Below the pieces are notes generated by a model. It worked only from the letters and a program-made list of their open reading frames with translations, ran no database searches and was not told where the DNA came from. Positions 47,801-59,800 of a stretch of 64,000 bases of DNA are shown piece after piece. The stretch spans positions 54,549,759 to 54,613,758 of the forward strand of contig JAKGHH010000003.1 of NCBI GenBank assembly GCA_022828595.1, given 5' to 3'. The DNA is from Nelumbo lutea (lineage: Eukaryota > Streptophyta > Magnoliopsida > Proteales > Nelumbonaceae). The position numbers and the translations under genes are program-made. How positions within the stretch are numbered: the first letter of the stretch is position 1; each line of letters starts with the position of its first letter.

Positions 47801-50800
47801 TTCCTCCCCCAAATTTGGCCACTCCATCCCTTCCAAAGGTAGTCTCTCATTTACAGGTCTTCCATAAAGGAATTTGAAATGATTTGACAAAGGTACTAGC
47901 CATTTCCTCTTGATTAGTAATTATCTACCCTTCTAGTTCTAATTTGGCTACAAAAATTTTCCTTTGTTGTCCACTTGCCACATCATGGAAGAATCTGGTG
48001 TTCCCACCACCTTCCTTAATCCACTAATGCCTTGATTTCTGCCTCCAATAAATATCCTCTCTTAGTAGCACATCTTCCAGATCCTTTTTTAGTCTCCTCT
48101 ACTCTTTATCTTGTTTAGTCAATAATCCTTGGGATTCCTTCTCATCTAACTCTTCTATCTTAGTGATTAGGTTCAACTTTTGTTCCTCTATTCTTCCAAA
48201 ATTGTCTCTATTCCATTCCTTCAGTTTTGACCTTAATCTTTGTAGTTTCTTATGGAATTTCACCCCCTTCCATTTTATGCCCCTTAACTCATTCCACCAC
48301 TCCTTCACTTTATCGTTGAACCTCGGGTGTGTTAACCACATGTTTTCAAATCTAAAAGGTCTAGGATCACTTACAAAGATTCCATGCCTATCCTGATTGG
48401 ATAATGGTCAGAAATTGCCCTAGGCAAAGCTCTAGAAACCGGATTACCCCAATGATTCTCCCAAGCTAGGTTGGAAAGGAACCTATCCAGCTTTGAGCAC
48501 AACGGATTTCTTGGAGGTTAGAGCAAGTGATAGTTTGAAAAAGTGGGATTTTCTTTAACTCATAAGCATCTACGAAGTCATTAAACTTTCTCATGCTTGT
48601 TGTAATTGACTATCGGGAGTTATTAGTTTCATCTGAGAATCTTATTACATTAAAGTCCTCTCCCAGCCATCAAGGGCTGTCCCATAAACTTTTGATTGCA
48701 AACAACTCCCACATTTCATTCCTCTATAGGAATTAGGGCCATACACATTAGTTAACAACCAAGTAAAATCATCTTCCACATTCCTGAATTTGATAGAGAC
48801 AGCGAATCTTCCTATGAATTCCTCAACAGGTTCTAGAACCTTATTCTTGCAAACTGTCACAATTCCCCCTGAAGCTCCCCAGGATGGAGCCGAGGACCAC
48901 CTTACCCCACGGGATCTCCAAAAACTTCTGATCCACCTCTCATCTACCTTTGCCAATTTTGTCTCTTTCAGTAGCACAATGTCTGGTTTTTCTCTCCTAA
49001 GTAGGTCCTTTAACACACTTCTTTTTCTTGCACTCCCCAAACCTTGTACATTCCAGCTGATAATTTTCATCATTACTTCTCAAAACCCTTCTTTCGCCAA
49101 TCTCCTCTCCTTATTTAGAGCTCTTCCTCCTATCTCCCCTTCTATTGAATTCTATGTCCCCCTCAATGTCAGAAATTAATCTTCCCACCTTAGTTCTTTC
49201 TTTTCTTTTTCTCAATTTTCCTATGATATAACTTCTTATCTCCCTCTCTTTCATCGTGAGTAGCCTTTTTACCACTCTTGCCACATACTTGAGTCAATAC
49301 CGGCTTGTACCCTCATTTTCTACTATAGCATCTATCTCCTCTCTAACCTCTCTGGTATTCTCTTCTAGATAACATTCCTCCCGACTAAGCTCCTCAAAGT
49401 CCATCCAAATCAACCCCCAATTCTTTCCACCTCCTATTCCAAACCTGTTCTAAATTCGGATCTAGCCTTTTCTTTTAACTCCTCACTTTTTCCTTCAACT
49501 CTGCCCTTATATTTAACACCACCTCCTCAAACAAGGACGCTAGGGTATCTATAGCAGGCTCAATACACAAGTCAGTACCAAAATTGTAAATGACATTCAT
49601 ACCTGGGCAACGAGAAGATGAAGGAGAGAGACACAGCTGCCTTCTTTTCTTCCCTAATCTTCAAGTTCAGCACACCCCTGATCATTATTTCTTCAAAGAG
49701 GAACTCCTTAGCTTCAACCTTCAACGTGCAGCTTCCATGAACCTCTTCTCCATCTCCATCTCCTTCCATGTTTCCGACATTTCTGACATGTTTCCTATAT
49801 TTGGATGACCAACATTTCCACTGACATTACATATTATATAATATGCCCTTTTTTAATTTTGAAAATTTTAAATAAAACTTATATGTATTTGATTGACCTT
49901 TAACCATAGTATGTTTATTTGACCGATTTTTTTTGCCTGTCATTTTTATTCTTGACATGAACATTTCCTGTATTGTATGTATGCTGTAAATGTATTTACC
50001 AACTATGGTCTAATCCAAATCAAAGATGTAATCCCCTTTTTATTTTATTTCTTTTTTTTTTCTTCTTTTTTAGAGCCTAATCTCTTTCTATTTTTCTAGG
50101 TCTACGAGTTAGAGACAAGCTATTTGCATGATTCAAACCAATGTGGGAATGTGTTGAAAGGTTTTGAAGGGTTTCTAGCTTCATCAAAGAGCACAACCAA
50201 GTATGTGGCTTAGAATTTCTCTTTTTTGTGACAAGAATAATGTCTTTACACTTTTTATATCCATACATGAGTTTATGTTATTCTCAAGTTTCCAATTAAA
50301 GGGTGGATTTTGATATATGTGCATTTTAATCAATATGTTTTGATGGACAACTTCAAAAGGTTATTGATAATTTCATTATAAGCTTATTTTAGTACTTTAG
50401 TTTCCATAGCTGCGAAATAACTTGTAGGAAGGAAGGAATCGGAATGAGTCTTTATTTATTCTTTGCTATGGGTGGCTTATTGTTCCTTTATTATGGGCCT
50501 GAATCTGTTGGGCCCTTTTTTTGAATAAGCACATGGTGCAGCCTCAGAGAATCCTATTCACCCCTTGTTTATCAAAGTAGTCTGCTAACCCATTTGTCAA
50601 CCTCCTTTTCCACTGAATCTGGATTTCCATATTGGTAGACAGCCATTTAAACCTTTTGATAGCCTCCCTAAAGTCCCTCTTACAGTACTTGGGCTTTTCA
50701 GCCACCTCACTATGATCTTAGAATCCCCTTCAATAAGCAATTTGTTAATATTCGAATTTCTAGGCTTCTAGCCATCTGTAACCCTTGTAGTACTGCTTGG

Positions 50801-53800
50801 AGCTCTGTATTGACTGAGTCGCCCATCCCTGCTGGTCCTGAAAATAAAGCAATAATGTGGCAATCCTCATTTGTTTATTGAAGTGTCATAACTGCTGCTG
50901 TTGATCTCTTTTAGGATCACTAATGAATCCAGAAAAACTGGAAAAAGTATAATCTATCAGGTACACAACCAAAACCTGAAAACCCTTACCAAAATCTCTA
51001 GTCTGTTCGTCAATTTCTGGGCTGTTCTCCAAGGCAGACTCCTGGGCAGATGTAGTCGATCTCCAAAAGTTGTCAAACCAGCCCTCTGATTATGTCATGC
51101 AATCAGCTGGTCTATGATTGCATGAGAAAGTAAGCTGGATTGAAACTTGGCTAGTTGGCTCTGATAACAAGTTGTTGATTTAAGAATACTTCAGATTAGA
51201 TGTTTGATGTGTATCAGTCACATGAGAGATTGATTTCAGCAAGTAGAACAGTGAGAAGATCAGGTCGTGAGGTCTCTGAAGACTCCCACTAGTATTTATG
51301 CTTTGTGTAATAAAAAAGGTAAATTACATGTCTGCCCCTCTTTGGCGACGGCTGTCATGATTACCGGTTTTCGGTTTCGGTTTTTAGAATTAGAATTTCG
51401 GTTAACCGAATTAACCAAACTTTTTATTATTATATGTAATATATAATATGTAATATATAATATATAATATGTAACATATAATATATAATATTATTATATA
51501 TTTATATATTAATATATAATATACTGAAATTTGATTTCATAATATATGTTTTATAATTTATAATATTATATGTTATAATATATATTATTAAAATTCAGTT
51601 TTAACTGAAATAACCGAAAACCGAACCGAAAATTTCGGTTTTTCTAAAATTTGGAACCGAATAAACCAAATGCTAACCCCTACTTGATGGTTCTCCTTGA
51701 GTATCAGTAATCTTCACATTAGGGTTCATAGGAGTTTCAAATAGCTTGTATCCTAACAGCCCTATCTCATCTAGTAAATCCAAAAACATATTTGCGCTAA
51801 GATAGAGAGATTCCCCACTTTTTCTGGCTATTTCAATTCCCATAAAATGCTTAAGAGGACCAAGGTCTTTGGTCTGAAAATGTTGTTGTAAAAACTATTT
51901 CAGCTCACTAATTCCTTGTACATCATCACCAGTGAGAACAATATCATTCACATATACTACTAGTATGATCTTTCCAGAAGAAGTATCTCCGCGAAAAATA
52001 GAATGACCAATACTACACTTCTTTAGGCCAAATTCCTGCACCACAATATTGAAATGGCCAAAGTAAGCCTTCATTGATTGCTTCAATCCATATATCGCCT
52101 TCCTCAATCTACACACCTTCCCTGCTTCCCCTGAGCAACATACCCAGGAGGTTGTTTCATATACATTTTTTCCTTACTTTTCCAGAAGGATGAAAAGTAA
52201 GGTCCCATGTGTGAATTGTGATTTGATTGAAAGAGCACAAAATTCTTCAGCCATAGACTTCTTCTAATCAGGAGAAACAAGGACTTCTTAGATTGTTGGT
52301 GTGAAAATTTTAATAAATTCTCATGCAACATAATTCACTCAATCAAGTGATTGAGTTTTTATTATTTTGGGTAAGGCCCATATTGTTCCCCTTAATTACA
52401 TCCCCACAAGAAAGTAGAGAACACCTTTTGATTCTGACTTGGAGAAATGAACACATAGAACAAAAGAAAAGAATAATAGGATACTTAAAAAAGAACTTTT
52501 CATTTGCTTTTCTTTTACATCAGATGTACAAGAATGAGAAGAAAGAAATAGAAAACACAATTGAGAACTATACAGCAATACATTTCCCTTTTATTTAATA
52601 CGAAGAAAATTTGCTTCTCACTCCTTTTTTCATAATAAGTTGTAGTCAATCAGATGAAATTCTGATTGTAGACAGCCTTACTCCTTGGAATTTTGCATAC
52701 AAAAAGGGAACCGTAGTCAATCAAATTGAATATTTGATTGTAGACGATTTTCATCCCTCCACTCTTCATTTTCATTTGATGGGAACCATAATCAGCCTTT
52801 GAGATTTAGACTGTCGATAGTTTACTCCCTAACTTTGTCTTGAAAGAGGGACCATAATCAACCAAGTAGAGGCACCTGGTTGTAGATGGTTTATTTCCCT
52901 CTTTTTCCTTTCTCAAAAGTAATAACAAAAGGGAGAGAAAGAAGGATACATAGCAGACATAAATAGGAAGTATTCACAGAGAGGACTTTCCTTTTCTCTA
53001 CTTGTATTAGTGAGACTTTTCCTTCCTTGCCTTCCCTTGAGCACTTCTCTTTTCTTCTCTCCTTATCTTTGCTTTCCTTAAGAATCTCTTGTGAAAATTT
53101 CCCCGAAGAGTCTCTCTATGTGTCTGTGTTCTAGCTTCCCCTTAAGGAGCTTAAATAGGGAGTGGGGTGGTTATGTAACTACCCACTCCTCCTAGGTGAA
53201 GGACACCTGTCCCTCCCACTTAAAGAGAGGGAACTCCCCACTTAAAGAGAGAGAACTCCCACACGGGATACTTTTTTATAATTTTAATGATTTTTCTAGT
53301 AGACTAGCTAGCCCACTTATTACAGATTATTTGAATAAAAAAATGACTTCAACATAGATAGAACGAGGAATAGAAACCAAAAAGAGAAGAGAAACAAAGT
53401 GCTGATAGGAAGGAGATAGGTGAGCAAAAGACACATATCATGAGACAGGATAAGAAGTACATTTGTGCTTACCTTTATGAACAACGATGAGAAGATAACA
53501 ATTTGACTGAGGTGGATTTGTCGATGGTGGAAGCATTAGTGGGAGATTGGAAGCCGAAGAAGGAGCTATTGGTGGCATTGAAGTAGGCTCTTTTTCACGT
53601 CTTGAGTACACTCTATGAATTAATGGCCTAATTGGATCCTTGAGAGTTGGTAGTGGAATAAATATGTCTCCAGAGGTTGATGGGAGAGGAATAGAAGCCG
53701 AGGGTTCCTATCCATAGAAAAAAGGATAAACTTTCAAAAAAAGTGACATTAGGAGCAACAAAGGCCTTAATAAGAATAGGATCATAGCATTTATACCCTT

Positions 53801-56800
53801 TTTAAGTGCGGGAGTAACCAAGGAGGAGACGTTTGATAGCCCAGACATCAAGATTATCATGACCGGGACCTAACTTGTGGATAAAACAAACACACCCTAA
53901 CACCCGAGGCTGAACAGTGAAGGGAGAAACATGAAGAAATAAAAGAGAGAAAGCAGATTGTCCATCAAGTATGGAAGCGGGCATGCACTTTATGAGAAGC
54001 AATAAGAACAAGATCACTTCAATATAACTAACATCTGAATCAAGAGGGAACAAGCAGTCTCAATTATGTGTTTGTTCTTCTTTCAGCCATGCCATTTTGC
54101 TGGGGGTATGCGGACAAGAAGACTAGTGTATAACGCTATGTGTATCAAAGTAAGATTAAAACTACCGTGGAAGTTGTTGAGATTCAGCAATTCCTTGTGA
54201 TTTTCTTGTTTATAATCATTAGTTAGTGTTATTGGGCCCAAGGCCCATTAGTTTTGTTTTTTTTGGAGTTGTTTTTATGTTATGAATAGTAGCCACCCCA
54301 TTAAGGGCATATTTACTCTTTGTAATCAATATTTTTTATGAGTATAAGATAATGAGTGGGGTGGCCAGATCATTATTGGCTTTTCCCCATCTCTTCTTCT
54401 CTTCTCACTATTAACTCTTTCTTTCTTTCTTCTTTTGTTATCAAATGAGATTATTGTTTTCTCTTTTCCTACTTGGTATCAGAGCAACTTTTGGGATTTT
54501 TGGAGCCTTCCATCATGCAACCCTAGATCAGCCGATTGCATGGTGAGTTAGAGAGCTGATTGAAGATTTCAAAAGTGTCCAAATCTTGGATTTTTTGGTG
54601 GATCTAGAACCCTTTGTGTAGATATTGGGTTGATCATCAAAATCAGGAAGTACTGGAGGAGGAGTCTTGATTGCAGATTTGTAGTAGGACTCTTTATTTT
54701 TGACCTAGGAAGGGGCGCTTTCGATTTTTTATACTTGGTGTTTTCTTAATGGGGTGGATACTGTTTATAACATAAAAACAATTCCTAAAAAGCAACATAA
54801 ACTAATGGGCCTTGGGCCCAATAACACTAACTAATGATTATAAACAAGAAAATCATATGAAATTGTTGAATCTCAACAGAAATACTCTTTAGCATTGTCA
54901 AAATGAAATACCCTAACGCATAGATCAAATTTGATTTCTTACTTTAGCATGAAATGAGAGAAATATAGAAAATAACTCTGAACAATCTTTCATTAAATAA
55001 ATTCACGTCATTCTTGAGAAATCATTAATGAAGGTTACAAAATATCTAAATCCATTGTAGGATGATACACGACTTGGACCTTATACATCTAAATGAACAA
55101 GATCACAAGGATTCATGACTATTTTATCTTCTCTGGGAACAAAAGGTACTCTGATGTTTTCTGAGTTGACATGATTCACATTTTAACTGAGAAATTGACT
55201 CTGAGGAAGGAAAGGAACTAACTTCTTCAAAATACAGAGAGAAGGATGTCCCAAACAACAATGCCATTGATGAGGAGTAAGAGATGAATTAAGAGCAATT
55301 TGCAATTTGTGGACCATTGTCATCTAAGCTGTACAATCCTCCAATTTCATGACAGATGTAAACCAGTCCTCAAAAATAGGTGTAAACTTGAAAAATTAGA
55401 GAGAAAAAGGAGGAAGAAGAAGAAAGGTTCGAATAATCCTTCCCTTTCTTCTCTAATCCTTTTTACTAAAAATTAATGTTAAAATAATTACAAGTACGCC
55501 CTTAAGTCGGCGGCCAGCTAGGCAGTAACATAAAGAGATCAAACAAAAAAGAAATAACAGGCCCATTAAGAGAGGCCCATTAGCTAACAGGAAAATAGAA
55601 AAAAATATTACAAGAGAATATACTAGGACCCATTCGGCCCAGTCTCTTTACAATGACTTCTACCAATCATCTTCTCTATCTTGATATCCTAAAAGAAAGG
55701 AGCAAAATTTCGATATGATACTATTGGGTGTATCGTATCTTTGGGGTCCCGATACACCTGTTTACAAGTGTTAACATCCCCAAAAACCAACATTTGAAAG
55801 AAAAACAATATATATATATATATATATATAAACGTGCATGGTTTCTAGTACTGATATGCCTCTATCGATACATAGGGGCATATCGATACTTTGAACCATG
55901 CCTAAAAGACACAATAAGAAGGATAGAATGTCACTGAATAGTTCAGAGATTGTGTAAGTTTGCTTACAAATAAGAGACTAAAAGGAAACTTAGGGACATA
56001 AGACTGAATTTAAAGTAATATTAGAACTAAGAGACACATTACTAGAATCAACTATGGATGAAGAAGTACCATTAGCTAAGGTAACTGTCTAAGATGTAGA
56101 GGAAGGAGACAAACATGAATAAATCCGAAGACCCAGTCATGTGATCTAAAGCTCCAGAGTCAATTATCCAAGGACTAGACTTAGAAGTGGAAACAGGACA
56201 AGCTATACCTGATTTGACAAGTGTGGTGGTAGCACTGGATGAAGATGAGTAATGAAATTTCCCTTTTTCACGAGTGGTGGAAATAAGTTTGTTATTCTTA
56301 CTACCTCCTGAACCAGAAATCTTCGTTGTGGGTGTTAGTTTGTGAGAAAGTGAAGAGACAAGAGGAAGAACAATACTCTAGATCTGTTAGGGTTGTCAAT
56401 CTGATCGAACCAACCCAAAAAGAGAGTATTTATATTAAAGAAATATGAATGGACAAATTTGTCCTTACGAAAGAATTAAAGAAGCTGTACACTAATGTAT
56501 GCACCTACTAAAATACAAGAAAGAATGATAAAATTACATAACTACCCTCCATCTTCTCTACAGTGGGAATGCTATTTTTTTATCGATAGTCATGGGGAAT
56601 ACTATCATAAAGCTGCTATCCAACTATGGCATGATTAGCCCAAGTTGATGGGGTCCATATATAAGTCATAGCAAAAATTGGCTATGTGCCCTCCACAGCC
56701 ATAATGAGTTCACTGTCAGACTTGCATATGACCACCACTACACCATAATGAGTTCACTGTCAGACTTGCATATGACCACCACTACACCATAATGAGTTCA

Positions 56801-59800
56801 CTGTCAGACTTGCATATGACCACCACTACACCATAATGAGTTCACTATCGAACTTGTATATGACTACCACTACAATTCCTGCCACCACCTCTCACATTGC
56901 TGCCATCTCTACCACCTCTAAATCCATCTCCTCTAACATGAGAAATACTTCAGATAAGGATGGCAGGTCACTACTACCCAAAATCTGGGCTCAAACTAGT
57001 TCAAATTCTGACCTCAAGCCAGATAAAAATCTCACCACATCTAAATGCTCTTCATTCCTGTTGTGTCTTCAAATCAGTTGCAAGTGGTTGATATGCATTT
57101 AATTCATTTCTTAGACTTTTTCACGGCTGCATAATAGCCCTCTACATTTTTATTACCTTGTTGAAGAGCAAAGTAATCTTGATACAACTGATAGATTCGA
57201 GCTACATCATCTTTCCCTGAATACATGTGCCTTGCATAGTTTTCAAGGTGCCAAGGCGAGGCTGAGCAACCATGGGGCGCCCAGGTGCCTAGGCGGGTGC
57301 CCAGCCATCGCCTAGGCGATGGAATTTAAAAATAAGAAGCCGATGGATTTCTACCCCTTCTGAACTTGTTTTTTTGGTTTTATGTAGTCTGCACTTACTT
57401 TTGTGCTTGTGTTTCTTGTTGCTTGATGAGAAAAAGTACTAAAATAAAAGAAGAAAATGAAGAAGGAAAGTAGGGGCAGAGCCCCTGCTCTAGACCCAGT
57501 AAAGATGGTGAAAAGATATTAAAAAAATAGAAGAAATATGAAGAAGAAAAGAAGGGCCTTAGCCCCTGTTTCAGACACCAATGCTGAGAACAAAAAAAGC
57601 TGAAAAAATGCGAGAAATTAAGAACAAAAGAAGGGGACGGAGCTCCTGTTCTAGACCCAGAAAAGTTGGTGAAAAAATACTAAAATAAAGAAGAATATGA
57701 AGAATAAAAGAAGGGGCAGAGCCCTGTTTCAGACACCAATAATGAGAGAAAGAAAAGCTGAAAACACGCAATAAATTTAAGAACAAAAGAAGGGGGCAGA
57801 ACCCCTGTTTTAGACTTTTAGTCCAATAAGGAGGAGGAGGGGGGCTGTTGTTCTCTCATCTTCCTCGGTTTGATTCTTTGTCAAAGTGAAACCCTAAAAG
57901 ATTATTTTGTTTTTACTTTCCTCACAACAAAAACATGATAACATGCAACAGGTTCTATTATAAAAACTAAAACCAATCAATAAAATATTATATATTTTAT
58001 ATCTATTTTTATTTAATAAATATTATATATTTGTTTCAGTCCCCTAAGCATGTGCCTAACATATATTTTCTTGGCGTTTGGGCGAGGCACTCTTTGAAAA
58101 GCATCTAGTCCCCTAGGCAATGCCTAGACAGGCTTGACAACTATGTTGCCTTGCATGCTCCCAAATTTCCTTTGCATGTCCAAGAACATAAGATTGATAC
58201 TAATGTGATTTTCCATGCTATTCCATAAGGAGGTCATAATCTGTGCATTCTCTTGCACCCATTCACCATACCCTTCAGATCCTACCTTGGGCTTGTCTTT
58301 AGTGATGTACTTTAGTTTCCCTCTCCCAATCAGAGAAACTTCAACAGATTTAACCAATGGTATATAGATAGTACCATTGTACCTAACAATGGCTAATTGA
58401 ACATTCATCAAATCAGATTGTTTCACCATAGCTGATCAGGAACTACTAGTAGAGGTGGCCATGAGACAAAGGTTCCTTTAGTTACTAACAGAAAATTGAA
58501 AACTAGGTAAAAGAAGTGTTTTAATCAAATAATCACACTTAATTGTCTCCACACTGATTTCTAGTTGAAAGAATCACAAGAAATGTAGCTTATCACTTGC
58601 TGAAGCAATCACCACTATCACTTACCTCCAACTAGGTTATAACCACACCACACATGTCAACCAAACCACACACACAAACAAAAAGAACTGCAATACCTCA
58701 CCTGAAGAACTCAACCTCTCTTTGAATTGCTGAGTAGAGGGCATCTAGAAAACCACCCACAACACAAAAACTGAAACCGCTTGAGGCATTAAAGTCTCCT
58801 TTCCTAAGAAATAATCAGCCCTCTTGGGTCCTCTTCCCTTCCTTCAATGTACGGAATGAGCTTGAGATGAAAACGATGGAGCAGGATGTTAGGGATGAAT
58901 CTGTCGACTACTAGTGCTCTAATACCATGTGTTTTCACAAACCTCTTAGATTAATAGACAAAAAATGAAAAAGGAAGGTGGAATATGCTTCAATTAGAGA
59001 AATAGAGAAGAGGAAGAAGAAGAGAAACTATAGGGAAGGAAATAGGGTTCAAATGGTAGTGAGTCAATCGACCTCTCAACCAGTCGACCCATCTTTGAAT
59101 TACTTAGAAGAGAAAGGGGGAAATTACATATATGCCCCTGTCTACAAATAAAGGAAGATAAAAGGACTATCCTACCCTTTTTACAATATACACTTTAATA
59201 TAACTTTCATACTAGGCTAATAGTAGCCACTTTGGGGAAAAAAGTTGTAAATGGAATTACCTACTCTTGTAAGGACTTAAAATGTCTGGTGATGACAAGC
59301 AGAAGATAGGGGACATAGGTGAGAATGCAGACTCTAAGAAAAGAGAAATAAATTGCCAAGTTCTAGTAATACACTAACACTACACTTTCGGAAAGCAGTT
59401 GATGAAATCTGGGTCCTAAACTTGTTATCTCTTTTTCTACACCCACTTTCTTAACACACAAATCAAATTTAGGGGTGTTTTCATTTCAAGTGGAGCCAAA
59501 CATTCTGGAAGATTATTGCATAATTGATTTGAATATAATAATACTATTAGAATGCATTGATTATATATGTGTAAATGTACAATTAAGAGATTGTTTTATG
59601 ACTTAAAGAATTAAGCTAATTTTGTAGATTAATATATATTTATGTAATATTGGAAGGAAATTTGAAGTTGAGGTCGTTGATACCTATCTGCTCCGTATTC
59701 TGCAATATGGTTTCCTATAAATATTTCGTCACACAATTCTTCTCACTTGACATCTTCAGCAAGTATGCATCCAAGCACTTGTAGGATACTTGTATTCAAT

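Larger units (their letters stand above)
43505..49800 (-). mobile_element. Old LINE, minus strand, from ORF1 remnant to 3' tail, split by an antisense LINE
   Basis: Right to left: decayed ORF1 (about 49800-49100), endonuclease (49073-48645), linker, RT (47597-46690), the RT end to about 46530, an inserted plus-strand LINE (45068-46516), then the zf-RVT and RNase H region to an A-tail at 43505-43511 (T-run on plus). Apart from the insertion this is a near full-length L1-clade element of about 4.8 kb. Frames are broken throughout. The 5' end and outer TSD were not resolved. Confidence 0.85.
21488..50099 (+). other. EAF6: EAF6 intron 2, 28,612 bp, packed with mobile elements
   Basis: Bounded by GTGATT and a long pyrimidine tract ending TTTTTCTAG. 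It holds at least six LINE pieces, two copia elements and several MITEs in both orientations. The first 700 bases (21488-22228) and last 290 bases (49810-50099) show no TE and may be the original intron. Confidence 0.85.
51690..58928 (-). mobile_element. Copia element 3, minus strand, heavily interrupted
   Basis: Primer site (minus TGGTATTAGAGC) at about 58917-58928, then Gag (58429 down to about 56840), protease ([10 protein letters not shown] near 56150), pre-integrase and integrase (55330-53500), RT (52290-51690). At least five insertions split it: 57235-58144, a possible one near 56390-56640, 55696-55900, 54175-54878 and 52295-53323. RNase H and the 3' LTR are missing, cut by the AT-rich repeat at 51690. 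Confidence 0.8.

Noticed and set aside
52642..52889. Possible CRISPR or riboswitch
   Set aside because: The palindromes differ in sequence and lie in plant LTR-like DNA; neither fits the organism or structure.
56700..56875. CRISPR-like regularly spaced repeat
   Set aside because: Units are contiguous 44-bp tandem copies with no spacers, in a plant retroelement.
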